A stretch of DNA of 60,061 nucleotides, taken from assembly GCA_021324675.1 (NCBI GenBank), contig JAJPIR010000255.1, positions 1 to 60,061 on the forward strand. The letters are read 5' to 3'. A program made the position numbers and the translations under genes. The notes under the pieces were generated by a model. The model was not told the origin of the DNA. It made no database searches and worked only from the letters and a program-made list of their open reading frames with translations. The first letter of the stretch is position 1, and each line of letters begins with the position of its first letter. Positions 52,204-59,849 of this stretch are shown piece after piece. This DNA is from Actinomycetota bacterium (GTDB lineage Bacteria; Actinomycetota; Actinomycetes; Mycobacteriales; Pseudonocardiaceae).

Positions 52204-52249
52204 TGGTGGCCAGGGGCGGGGTCGAACCGCCGACCTTCCGATTTTCAGT
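52204..52249 (-). repeat. tRNA-Phe 3'-end fragment, attachment-site candidate 2
   Basis: Minus-strand reading: CTGAAAATCGGAAGGTCGG, then CGGTTCGACCCCGCCCCTGG and CCACCA, the intact anticodon loop to CCA end of an actinobacterial tRNA-Phe (GAA). The anticodon stem 3' strand and the acceptor end are canonical; the 5' half is missing. It lies just downstream of the integrase fragment. Confidence 0.8.
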
Positions 52250-52393
52250 CTGGGCGGCTCGTCCATTTATTGTCCAGCGCAATTCAATTCTGCTGCGCAA
52301 CTTCAGGAATGCGTCGCGGTCAGTCATGGAGGTTCGGTGCGGTTGCTACACCGGTAGCTACACCGCTCATTCGGCCCGTAGGCAGGGCCACCC

Positions 52394-54040
52394 GTGACAT
52401 CGGTGCAGTGCGGCACGTCGACAAATCCTCCATGCGCGATTACTTCTTCGTGCGTATCTACGCCGGCTGGCGTCGGCCGGCCGGGGCGGGCCGGAGGCTT
52501 GAGCCCCGGCCGTGTCGAGCGCCGGGCCGGCGAAGCATCAACGCCCGAAGAGTCGCAGTCTCCGGGTGGGCTTGTCCCATATGCCATAACTGTCCGTGAT
52601 CATGATCAGGGTCAGGACTGGAGCACTGAGGGGTTGTGGCAGCCGGCATTCCCGGGTGCAGAGCTGGTAGGAGCAGCCGCTGACCTCCTGCCATCAACGC
52701 AAGATACCGGCGGTCGTACTTCCACGCTGAGTGAAGGTCCCCGCTGGGAAATCGTGGTCAGCCCTGGCGTGATCCGGGTGCGGACACGCGACTACGCCCG
52801 AGCCGAGCGAGCCAGTGAACGACGCCGCGCGCACGAGCGAGCCAACGCAGACATGGCGTCCACCTTCTTGGCCGAGGGCAAAGATATTCCTGAGCTGTTG
52901 CCCACGCGGGGAACGATCGTTGCTTGGAGCCCGAAGTCCCGCGCCCGATTGGTGGCTCGTCTATCTGATCTGGATTACACCCGGCTTTACGGTCGCTACC
53001 GCACTTGCGCCGATTGCGGCACCGACTACGACGCTCAGCTGGAGCACTGCCGAGCATGTCGCTCGCGCCGCTCGGTATTGACCGACCGTTCTTATCGCCT
53101 GCCGACTATGATCACGCTGACTTACCCCGGCGATTGGGTCACCGTGGCGCCTACCGCTGCGACGGCCAAACGACATTTGTGGGCACTGTGCAAGCGTTAC
53201 GCCCGAGCCTGGGATGAGCAGCTCATCGGACCGTGGAAGCTGGAATTCCAGGCTCGCGGTGCTCCGCACTTTCACTTGTCGACCACGCCGCCGATGGGTT
53301 TCACCAAGGTAACTGACCCGGAGACCGGACAAACGATCGAAGTCGATTTCCGCCGCTGGCTTTCCATCACCTGGGCTGACATCGTCGCCCACCCCGACTC
53401 TGACCAGCGACGCAAGCATCGGGCTGCCGGCACCGGGGTGGACTACGCCGAGGGCATCCGACTGACCGATCCGCGCCGGATGGCGGTGTACTTCGCGAAA
53501 TACGGCACTGCTGGGCGTAAGGATTACCAGCACCACGTACCCCGTGAGTGGCTCACCAGCGTGCTGATTTGTGACGATTGCGGTCGTGAGTACGCCGAGA
53601 ACCGCGATGAGTGCCCAGACTGCGGGTGTCTCGACGGCGAACTGATCGACGCTGGCGGCGGTCCCGGCCGCTTCTGGGGCTACCGCGGCTTGCGTCCTGT
53701 GCTCGCCATCTGCCAAGTCACGCCAGCTGTGGGCATTGCCGCCGGGCGCGTATTACGCCGCTGGTATCACGCTAAAAGGCTCACTAAAGAGATCACCGTA
53801 CAGCGCGTCGAACGCGCTACCGGCCGCATCCGTTATCGACGCTGCCGCAAACGCAAACAGCTGCTCACCCACAACCGAGGATTCGTCATCGTCAACGACG
53901 GTCCTGCCATAGCTTCCCAACTCGCCAGGTATCTCAATGGCTTCGCAGGAACGTCAAGCAGACGTCCGCACCCCGGCGGACCATCTCGACATTACAGCGG
54001 AACTCCGCCTCTCACCCACCACACTCGCCGAGTCCGCTGA
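52394..54040 (+). CDS. RepSA-like rolling-circle replication initiator of an integrative element
   Basis: Up to 548 residues. From about 68 on: DHDQGQDWSTEGLWQPAFPG, a zinc-binding CADCGTDYD...CRAC (about 204-222), MITLTYPGDW (Rep motif I, about 238), GAPHFHLSTTPPMG (the His-hydrophobic-His motif, about 292), GIRLTDPRRMAVYFAKYG (motif III with Tyr, about 345-362), then a second zinc pair CDDCGREY...CPDCGC. This is the layout of pSAM2/AICE RepSA proteins. The first ~60 residues look non-coding, and no good start is seen, so the 5' end may be rearranged. Fragments of the same gene are at 51,838 and 56,642. Confidence 0.85.
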   Translation: MTSVQCGTSTNPPCAITSSCVSTPAGVGRPGRAGGLSPGRVERRAGEASTPEESQSPGGLVPYAITVRDHDQGQDWSTEGLWQPAFPGAELVGAAADLLPSTQDTGGRTSTLSEGPRWEIVVSPGVIRVRTRDYARAERASERRRAHERANADMASTFLAEGKDIPELLPTRGTIVAWSPKSRARLVARLSDLDYTRLYGRYRTCADCGTDYDAQLEHCRACRSRRSVLTDRSYRLPTMITLTYPGDWVTVAPTAATAKRHLWALCKRYARAWDEQLIGPWKLEFQARGAPHFHLSTTPPMGFTKVTDPETGQTIEVDFRRWLSITWADIVAHPDSDQRRKHRAAGTGVDYAEGIRLTDPRRMAVYFAKYGTAGRKDYQHHVPREWLTSVLICDDCGREYAENRDECPDCGCLDGELIDAGGGPGRFWGYRGLRPVLAICQVTPAVGIAAGRVLRRWYHAKRLTKEITVQRVERATGRIRYRRCRKRKQLLTHNRGFVIVNDGPAIASQLARYLNGFAGTSSRRPHPGGPSRHYSGTPPLTHHTRRVR

Positions 54041-54271
54041 ATGCCGGCCCCATCCGTCCACCCAGCGAGTCCAGGACATTTCCGTCATTCGATCATCGCC
54101 TCGCGGGCAGGCTCCGCTAACCAACACCACGTCTCCGTCACTAACATGTGCAACAGGGCATCGCGGAGGACCACCGCATTCACCCGTATCGTGACCCCGC
54201 GACCAGCACCAACCAGCCATAACGCCATCTCCTCTTCACGCACTCCCCACCTTCACCCGCTCCTAGGCCGC
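54041..54271. other. Spacer after rep gene
   Basis: Pro/Thr/His-coding but unpatterned frames. Nothing recognised. Confidence 0.4.
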
Positions 54272-54424
54272 GCTCTTGAGGAGTGCCTGAGGTCAAGGGC
54301 CGCGAAGCGGTCGCGAAGCGACGGTTCTGGGAGGGGCCGCCGAAGGCGGATAGGGGTCCCCGCCCAGGTTCGCCCTTGATCTCAGGTGCGACGGAGAGAA
54401 AATCCGGCCGATCAGGGTGAGGGG
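54272..54424. repeat. Structured repeat R1
   Basis: About 150 bp with a 12-bp closing stem (GAGGTCAAGGGC 54,289-54,300 with GCCCTTGATCTC 54,372-54,383, one G-T pair), an inner hairpin GTCGC-GAA-GCGAC (54,310-54,322), and GGGGTCCCC near the apex. Strongly similar (about 85%) to R2 at 58,276. Its location straight after the rep gene suggests a role in replication (origin) or a non-autonomous repeat. Confidence 0.7.
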
Positions 54425-54788
54425 CTACAACCGCGGAGTTCGTGTCGTAAGCACCCTCGCGGTGTCCATGGCAGCGCCACCGTAGAGCTACCGCTCAGAT
54501 AGGCGGATATTGAACTGCCGCCGTGAGTATCCGAGGATCGCGATGAGTGTCCCGGAGCGAAGCTGTCCGAGGGCTGGCCGGAGCAAGCGGCTCCGCATCC
54601 AGGTCTTACAGAAAGTCATCACGAGGTAGGATTTGCTGCAGGGGTCAACGTAGATAGCCCCGTTGCCCTCAGCGGGAGTTGTAGCTACGCCACCTAGGAC
54701 CGGAAGTGCGACGGTTGCATGGACGACGTTACATGCCGCGGTCTGGCCCTGCCGCAGCGTGGAAAAAGCGAAGGTATAAGGTGTTGTT
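54425..54788. other. Gene-free leader of the ATPase/DUF4276 cassette
   Basis: No gene recognised. This stretch contains the change from high-GC to the lower-GC sequence of the cassette and probably its promoter. Confidence 0.4.
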
Positions 54789-55976
54789 GTGAGCGAGGTA
54801 GTTCCACAGATGCAAGCAAGGTCGCTTAGAATGCTGCGACTGCACCTGATTAATTTTTTGTCCTACCGCTCCGCCGTTTTGGACTTGGGTGACTTCGTAG
54901 TACTTGTTGGGCCAAATTCTAGCGGGAAGTCCAATGCGGTCGCGGCCATAAAACTTCTTAGGGAGATACCATTCCATGGGCTGCCAACGGCAATTTCTAG
55001 GCGGGGAGGATTTCGACAGCTCCGGCATCGTAGCGGCGGAAAGAGCTTTGACCCCACCCTTAGGCTAGATTTTCAGTTCGGCCAACATGACGAGTCCTTT
55101 TACGAGCTTGCCTTACGGGCAACCGGAAACCGTTATACAGTCTATGAACGGGCGGAGATACATCATGGCGATGGATCGTTCTGGTTCACCAATAGAGGAG
55201 GTACCTATGAATGGGAGGAGTTGCGGGAGGTAGCCGGAGAAAAGCGGCGCATCTCAAGCGAGAGGTTTCAAGAAGAATTCCTAAATGTTCAGGCGGGTCA
55301 TAGTATCGTAAGCATTACCCCAACTTACGGCTCATACATTGTCTCGGAATTGCTCCAATCCATGCAGACAGTTGAGATTAACCCTGCGAGAGTAGGAGAG
55401 CTCCAAGAACCGTCCTCCGTTCGCGACTTTGAACCCGATGGATCAAATACAGCAAGCGTTTATGATAGCTTGCCTGGAGAATCCCGCCAAGAGCTAATTG
55501 ATGAACTGTCGGCAATCGTTCCAGGTATAAGACGAATCGCGGTAAGTCGCTTCGCAGATAAGGTGACGCTCAAGTTTTACCAGGGAAAACCTGGGGCGAA
55601 TAGCCACGAGTTCCTAGCTAAACAAATGTCAGATGGCACCCTCCGAGCGTTTAGTATTTTGTTATCCATGCTCCGCCCGTCGCCGCCCGCGCTTGTAGTG
55701 ATAGAGGAACCAGAGATCGCTATACATCTCGGCGCCCTTCGGACGCTAATTGATATCTTGCGGCAACGATCAGAACGGTCCCAAATACTTATTACGACAC
55801 ACAGCGCTGACATTGTTGACACGATCGACCCGCAATCATTGCGCGTGGTATGGACAGCTGAAAGATCTTCTCATATCTCGCGAGTCGCCGACCATACGAT
55901 TAAGACGGTCAGAGAGGGGCTCATTACCCCCGGACAGCTACTCCGGTCCGATGCTTTAGATCCGGCTGGCATATGA
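54789..55976 (+). CDS. AAA/ABC-type ATPase of a split OLD-like (PARIS-like) defence pair
   Basis: 395 residues from GTG 54789. LRLHLINFLSYRSAVLDLGD leads to Walker A VGPNSSGKSNA (about 40-50). A long variable insert (about 75-270) follows, then QMSDGTLRAFSILLSML (signature region), Walker B ALVVIEEPEIAIH, and LITTHSADIVD (H-loop). It is a RecF/SMC-like AAA ATPase without a TOPRIM domain of its own; the TOPRIM-like partner is the next gene, overlapping by 4 bases. Codon use is AT-richer than the surroundings, indicating recent transfer. Likely senses phage functions and activates the partner. Confidence 0.82.
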   Translation: MSEVVPQMQARSLRMLRLHLINFLSYRSAVLDLGDFVVLVGPNSSGKSNAVAAIKLLREIPFHGLPTAISRRGGFRQLRHRSGGKSFDPTLRLDFQFGQHDESFYELALRATGNRYTVYERAEIHHGDGSFWFTNRGGTYEWEELREVAGEKRRISSERFQEEFLNVQAGHSIVSITPTYGSYIVSELLQSMQTVEINPARVGELQEPSSVRDFEPDGSNTASVYDSLPGESRQELIDELSAIVPGIRRIAVSRFADKVTLKFYQGKPGANSHEFLAKQMSDGTLRAFSILLSMLRPSPPALVVIEEPEIAIHLGALRTLIDILRQRSERSQILITTHSADIVDTIDPQSLRVVWTAERSSHISRVADHTIKTVREGLITPGQLLRSDALDPAGI

Positions 55977-56545
55977 CTGCTAACCCGTCGGAGCCCCATA
56001 TCGGGTTGGTAGTTGAGGGCCCAGGTGATGCTGCGGCTTTGCCCGTATTGCTGAGGTCATTCTTTCACGAGCGGGGAGAGTACCGCGATATCTTGGGCAA
56101 GCCCATTAGCTGCAATGGGCGCGATAAGGCACTTGCACCTCGCGGTTTGGAAGGTTTCGTAGCGGCAGCGGCTGCCCGCCCCGGATGCAATGCCGTGCTC
56201 GTTGTATTGGACGGAGAGAGTGACCTGGTCTGCAAGCTAGGGCCTGAGCTATTGGGCCGGGTAGAAGCAGTAACACATTTAAACGTTGGTATTTGCCTGG
56301 CTGAACACACTTTTGAAGATTGGATATATGCCTCCGCGGAAACTCTCGATCTCGACCTCGAATACGACTCAGGTAAGCATGGTTTGGGCGTAATACGCCA
56401 GGCTCTACGGCCGCTGACATATGCGAAACCAACATGGCAACCACGGCTGACTGCGCGGATGGACCTCAAGCTTGCGGCGTCTCGCAGCATGAGTCTTGCT
56501 AGGCTATCCGTCGAGATTGAGCGGCTCATGGGCTTTATTGACTGA
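55973..56545 (+). CDS. DUF4276 TOPRIM-like effector of the split OLD-like pair
   Basis: 190 residues. IGLVVEGPGDAAALPVLLR supplies the conserved Glu and Asp, VLVVLDGESD the central acidic DxE...D, and ICLAEHTFEDWIYAS the last conserved Glu/Trp block; these are the DUF4276 motifs. DUF4276 is a TOPRIM-like nuclease candidate. It overlaps the ATPase by 4 bases (ATGA). The pairing resembles PARIS (ATPase + DUF4435 TOPRIM) and other split OLD systems, but DUF4276 is a different family. The length is normal and the gene intact. Confidence 0.8.
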   Translation: MTANPSEPHIGLVVEGPGDAAALPVLLRSFFHERGEYRDILGKPISCNGRDKALAPRGLEGFVAAAAARPGCNAVLVVLDGESDLVCKLGPELLGRVEAVTHLNVGICLAEHTFEDWIYASAETLDLDLEYDSGKHGLGVIRQALRPLTYAKPTWQPRLTARMDLKLAASRSMSLARLSVEIERLMGFID

Positions 56546-56641
56546 CCGTTGCCCGATGATGAACACAGGACGGCATAGGTCTCCTTGAAATGTTGGAAAC
56601 AAGGTGGGCGATTCCCAGCACTGATTGTCACGCCGACGGAT

Positions 56642-56784
56642 GATCAGGGTCCAGAATGGGGCACTGAGGGCTTGTGGCAGCCAGCATTCCCAGGTCCAGA
56701 CCTGGTAGGAGTCGCCGCTCCGCGTGCCGCTCGCCGCTGACCGACCGCTCCCATCGTGCCCCTGTCATGATCACACTGACTTAC
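56642..56784 (+). pseudogene. Internally deleted copy of the rep gene
   Basis: 56,642-56,719 matches 52,604-52,682 of rep (DQGPEWGTEGLWQPAFPGPD against DQGQDWSTEGLWQPAFPGAE), and 56,722-56,784 matches about 53,058-53,127 (LTDRSHRAPVMITLTY against LTDRSYRLPTMITLTY). About 370 bp between these parts is deleted and the two halves are out of frame. Confidence 0.8.
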
Positions 56785-56922
56785 CACTGCTCAACGAGAC
56801 ACGTCGGGACCTGGAATTCCCTGATACATCGGACCCATTGCACTGAGTTACCAACCGACGGAGGGCGCGTGATTGACACATGGGATTTACTCGTCGGGAA
56901 CTTGCCCAAAAGGCTCGACCAT

Positions 56923-58077
56923 TCAGGCTAACTCTTCTTCAGAATGGCCCCTCTGCCCCGTGGTCGCCAATAAACTTGAACGCTTATCGAGCACATAGCC
57001 TTCCCAAGATTCTCCCGTTCGCCAAATGGCCTCAATTTGCAGAGAAGCTAGAAGTTCTGCGAAAGCATCTCCGACGGGTTCGGAGAAGAGAGCGACCAGA
57101 TCAGGATCTGGCCGGCCGAGCTCCCGGTAGCAAAAGTGGCGATAAGCAAACAGTTGACCAATAGCCTCCCGTACTACTTTTTCCGCGTTCGCGCCAACGG
57201 TTTTTGCTTCCACTAGCCAGTGAACATCAGCACTGGCGACCGTCAAGTCGCACGGATGGACGTTATTAGCCACAGTGAGAGAAGCGGCTCGGGCCCAGCG
57301 GGCGAATAGATTTATAAGTTCCTCGTGTCGGCGGCCCTTATCCTGATCTTGTTCATTAACATGCGCCCGATACTCAGCTGAACTCTTTGGGCGGAAAGCG
57401 GGAGGCTTTGGCTTAAACCGCGGCCTGTCCTTCTTAGTATCCGCGGTGGTATTTATTCGACCCGGCTCCGTGGCTAAAATTTCTCGTTTGCTTTCAATAC
57501 AGGTTCCATACAAATTTAGAAACCGTGCAAGATCGTCGCGCAGAACAGTCTCGGGCGGTAGCCGCGCTATGTCGTACACTACGGCAGCGATGTTTCCTGC
57601 TTCGTATCCACATGGTAGAAAGTATGTCGATGCCCCAAGGTCGATCTTGGAGAGCAACCCCTCTAAAGTATCCCCACTAAGGCATTGCCGTAAGAGCTCG
57701 CTCTCATTCCGCAACTCCGATAATGCGGCCCTTTCGGCCGCCGAGTTCTTTAGCCCGCGCTTTAGGCCATTTTGTTTATGTTGCGTGGCGCCCTGGTTCA
57801 TACTGAGGTAAACGTGCGATAGATCCCTACGGTACAGGTAAACAACGTATAATCCCTCTTGTGCGGTCGTGGTCACGTCTCGGTCGAGCAGCGCGATCCA
57901 CGGAACGATCGGCAGGCTTTGTCCCGAGCCGCTTACCCGGACGCGCATACCGGGAGGCGCGAGCTTTGGAAGCTCGTGCCGTATCCGTTGTAGGTGCTGC
58001 TGTGCTGGCTGACCTCGCTCAAGGGAGGCCTGGTATCCCTTGGCTTGCACACCTGTAAGCATCTCGGTTAGATCCAC
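56923..58077 (-). CDS. DUF3578 (McrB N-terminal-like) and PD-(D/E)XK nuclease fusion; modification-dependent restriction candidate
   Basis: 384 residues from GTG 58077 (an open frame reaches 58,275 but the extra 66 residues look non-coding). The N-terminal ~120 (LPIVPWIALLDRDVTTTAQE, GLYVVYLYRRDLSHVYLS, MNQGATQ) match DUF3578, the DNA-binding N-domain of McrB/MrcB-like proteins. A linker (about 175-230, Arg/Lys/Pro-rich) leads to RRHEELINLFARWARAASLT, VHPCDLTVASADVHWLVEAK, a PD-(D/E)XK nuclease core with D..EAK. No AAA GTPase domain is present. Codon use is AT-richer. It should cut DNA with modified bases, or be recruited by its partner cassette. Confidence 0.75.
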   Translation of the reverse strand: MDLTEMLTGVQAKGYQASLERGQPAQQHLQRIRHELPKLAPPGMRVRVSGSGQSLPIVPWIALLDRDVTTTAQEGLYVVYLYRRDLSHVYLSMNQGATQHKQNGLKRGLKNSAAERAALSELRNESELLRQCLSGDTLEGLLSKIDLGASTYFLPCGYEAGNIAAVVYDIARLPPETVLRDDLARFLNLYGTCIESKREILATEPGRINTTADTKKDRPRFKPKPPAFRPKSSAEYRAHVNEQDQDKGRRHEELINLFARWARAASLTVANNVHPCDLTVASADVHWLVEAKTVGANAEKVVREAIGQLFAYRHFCYRELGRPDPDLVALFSEPVGDAFAELLASLQIEAIWRTGESWEGYVLDKRSSLLATTGQRGHSEEELA

Positions 58078-58275
58078 ACGATCGATCGTAAGTGCGAGGT
58101 ATGACACGCACGCTGTAGGGCCCCAAGGCAGCTGGCTGCGCGAGATGGACGCGCTGGGAGCCGTGATCGCGGTTGGGGACGGGTGCAAGTAGCTAGCGAG
58201 AGAATTGGAAAACGAACGCGGCCGTCCGTCCGAGGTCCCTCGCCAGGTATCTCTCCTCATCCGGTCCAAGGCCAA

Positions 58276-58410
58276 GCTCTTCAGGAGTGCCGGGGGTCAA
58301 GGGCCGCGCAGTGGTCGCGTAGCGACGGTTCCGTGTGGGGCTAGGGGTCCCCGCACGGGTTCGCCCTTGACCTGCGGTGCGACGAAGAGAGAATCGATCG
58401 GAGGGTGAGG
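58276..58410. repeat. Structured repeat R2
   Basis: About 135 bp, similar to R1. Closing arms GGTCAAGGGC (58,295-58,304) and GCCCTTGACC (58,363-58,372); inner hairpin GTCGC-GTA-GCGAC (58,314-58,326); apex GGGGTCCCC. R1 contains an extra GC-rich block before the apex. Where R1 has a G-T pair in the closing stem, R2 has G-C, so pairing is kept while the sequence differs. Confidence 0.7.
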
Positions 58411-58459
58411 ACACCAATATTAAGAGCAGCGTGTTAGCGACATAAGCAGCAGTTGCGCT

Positions 58460-58888
58460 TCAAATGTGCACGAGCTTGACGCCGTCGTGGGCACGGGCGC
58501 AGGCCTGATCACTGAATGCGTCAGTCACGCGGACAACATATGCAGGATCCATGCGTTGCCGGATTTCCTCGATGGTGAGCCAACGCACCGATAGAGCCTC
58601 GTCGGTTGTGGCGAGCCGGCCACCGACTGGTGAGCACCGGAACACGAGAGCGACGATTGCGCGGGGCATGTTTTTGTAGACACCGGTAAGACGTTCGACC
58701 TGTACCTCGATGCCGGTTTCTTCCAAGACTTCGCGGCGTACGCCTTGGTCGAATGTTTCGGCCAGTTCGAGGACACCGCCAGGTGGTTCCCAGTGATGAT
58801 TGTCGCGGCGGCACACTGCGAGGACTCGCCCGTCGTCACGGACGACGATTCCGGCGACGCTGACTGAATGTTTTGGCGTTTCAGACAC
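58460..58888 (-). CDS. Nudix hydrolase, Pif-like gene of the integrative element
   Basis: 142 residues. SVSVAGIVVRDDGRVLAVCR, then the Nudix box GGVLELAETFDQGVRREVLEETGIEV (positions about 37-62, with the conserved G5xE7xREUxEExGU), then VYKNMPRAIVALVFRC. In pSAM2 a Nudix protein called Pif blocks transfer from or into cells that carry the element; this gene sits beside a KorSA-like regulator as in that system. Divergent from it, with 69 bases between. Confidence 0.88.
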   Translation of the reverse strand: MSETPKHSVSVAGIVVRDDGRVLAVCRRDNHHWEPPGGVLELAETFDQGVRREVLEETGIEVQVERLTGVYKNMPRAIVALVFRCSPVGGRLATTDEALSVRWLTIEEIRQRMDPAYVVRVTDAFSDQACARAHDGVKLVHI

Positions 58889-58957
58889 GGAAGGCCTCCG
58901 TGGTCCGGGCGCTGGGTAGCCTGAAGGCTATCAGTCGTCTGGATGACTGGAGGAGCT

Positions 58958-59734
58958 ATGGCGCTGGGTGCGCTTGATCGCATGGATGACCGCCCGCCGT
59001 ATCGGCAGATTGCTGACCAGCTGCGGGCGGCGATCGAGCGCGGGGAGCTGCGACCGGGCGACAAGCTGCCGTCCGAGGCGGTACTGATGGAGCACTATCA
59101 CGTGGCTCGGATGACGGCACGGCAGGCGATTCAGGAGCTTCGCAGCGAGGGCCGGGTCGTTTCCGAGCAGGGTCGGGGTGTGTTTGTGCGCGACGCTCCG
59201 CCGGTGCGCCGGCTGGCATCAGAGCGCTTCGCTCGTCGGCACCGCGAGGCGGGTATGGCTGCGTTCAGCGCGGAGGCCGCCAAGACCGGGTTCACGCCGC
59301 GAGTTGATCAGATTGAGGTGTCGCGGGCGGTGCCTCCCGCGGATATTCGCGAGCGGCTGCGCCTGGCGGAGGATGCAGCGGTGATCGTCCGGTCCCGCCG
59401 GTACTTGGCCGATGGCCGTCCAGTGGAGACTGCTGTGTCTTACGTCCCAGCGGATATTGCTGATGGCACGCGCATCGCTGAACCGGACACCGGTCCGGGA
59501 GGAATCTATGCCCGGCTGGAAGAGATGGGGCACGTCCTCGACCGGTTCACGGAAGAGGTATCGGCCAGGATGCCCACGGCAGCTGAGCGACGGCGTCTGG
59601 AGCTGTCCCCGGGCACACCGGTGATCGTGCTGGTGCGGACCGCCTTTGACACGAACGGCCGGCCGGTGGAGGTCTGTGACACCGTCAAGGCGGCGCCGGC
59701 TTACGTGCTGGAGTACGACTTCCCGGCACGTTGA
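58958..59734 (+). CDS. KorSA-like GntR regulator (UTRA) of element transfer
   Basis: 258 residues from ATG 58958 (GGAGG seven bases upstream). wHTH: PPYRQIADQLRAAIERGELR, PSEAVLMEHYHVARMTARQA, EGRVVSEQGRGVFV; the UTRA domain runs from about 85 (FARRHREAGMAAFSAEAAK to VLEYDFPAR). In AICEs, KorSA-type GntR proteins repress the replication/transfer operon. TTATCTAGGTAA and CTTGTCTAG sites lie just downstream, before the next gene. Confidence 0.88.
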   Translation: MALGALDRMDDRPPYRQIADQLRAAIERGELRPGDKLPSEAVLMEHYHVARMTARQAIQELRSEGRVVSEQGRGVFVRDAPPVRRLASERFARRHREAGMAAFSAEAAKTGFTPRVDQIEVSRAVPPADIRERLRLAEDAAVIVRSRRYLADGRPVETAVSYVPADIADGTRIAEPDTGPGGIYARLEEMGHVLDRFTEEVSARMPTAAERRRLELSPGTPVIVLVRTAFDTNGRPVEVCDTVKAAPAYVLEYDFPAR

Positions 59735-59766
59735 TCGCAGAGGGACGCATCAACCGTCGTGGTCAC

Positions 59767-59812
59767 TTATCTAGGTAACTAGTTGGCTGTGCTAGCGTTA
59801 CTTGTCTAGAGG
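59767..59812. promoter_or_regulatory. KorSA-like operators before the transfer operon
   Basis: TTATCTAGGTAA (59,767-59,778, near-perfect palindrome) and CTTGTCTAG (59,801-59,809) are separated by a GC-rich spacer with promoter-like GGCTGTGCTAGCGT. CTTGTCTAG-type half-sites are typical of GntR regulators of actinobacterial integrative elements. The next start codon is 38 bases downstream. Confidence 0.6.
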
Positions 59813-59849
59813 ACCAGAGGGGTCCTTGGGAAGACGGGAAATAGCACCG

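Noticed and set aside
49332-52249. Complete tRNA-Phe genes at either attachment-site candidate
   Set aside because: Only the 3' halves match; no D-arm or 5' acceptor strand precedes either fragment.
54789-56545. Naming the ATPase/DUF4276 pair PARIS outright
   Set aside because: PARIS uses a DUF4435 TOPRIM partner; here the partner shows DUF4276 motifs, so only a PARIS-like description is justified.
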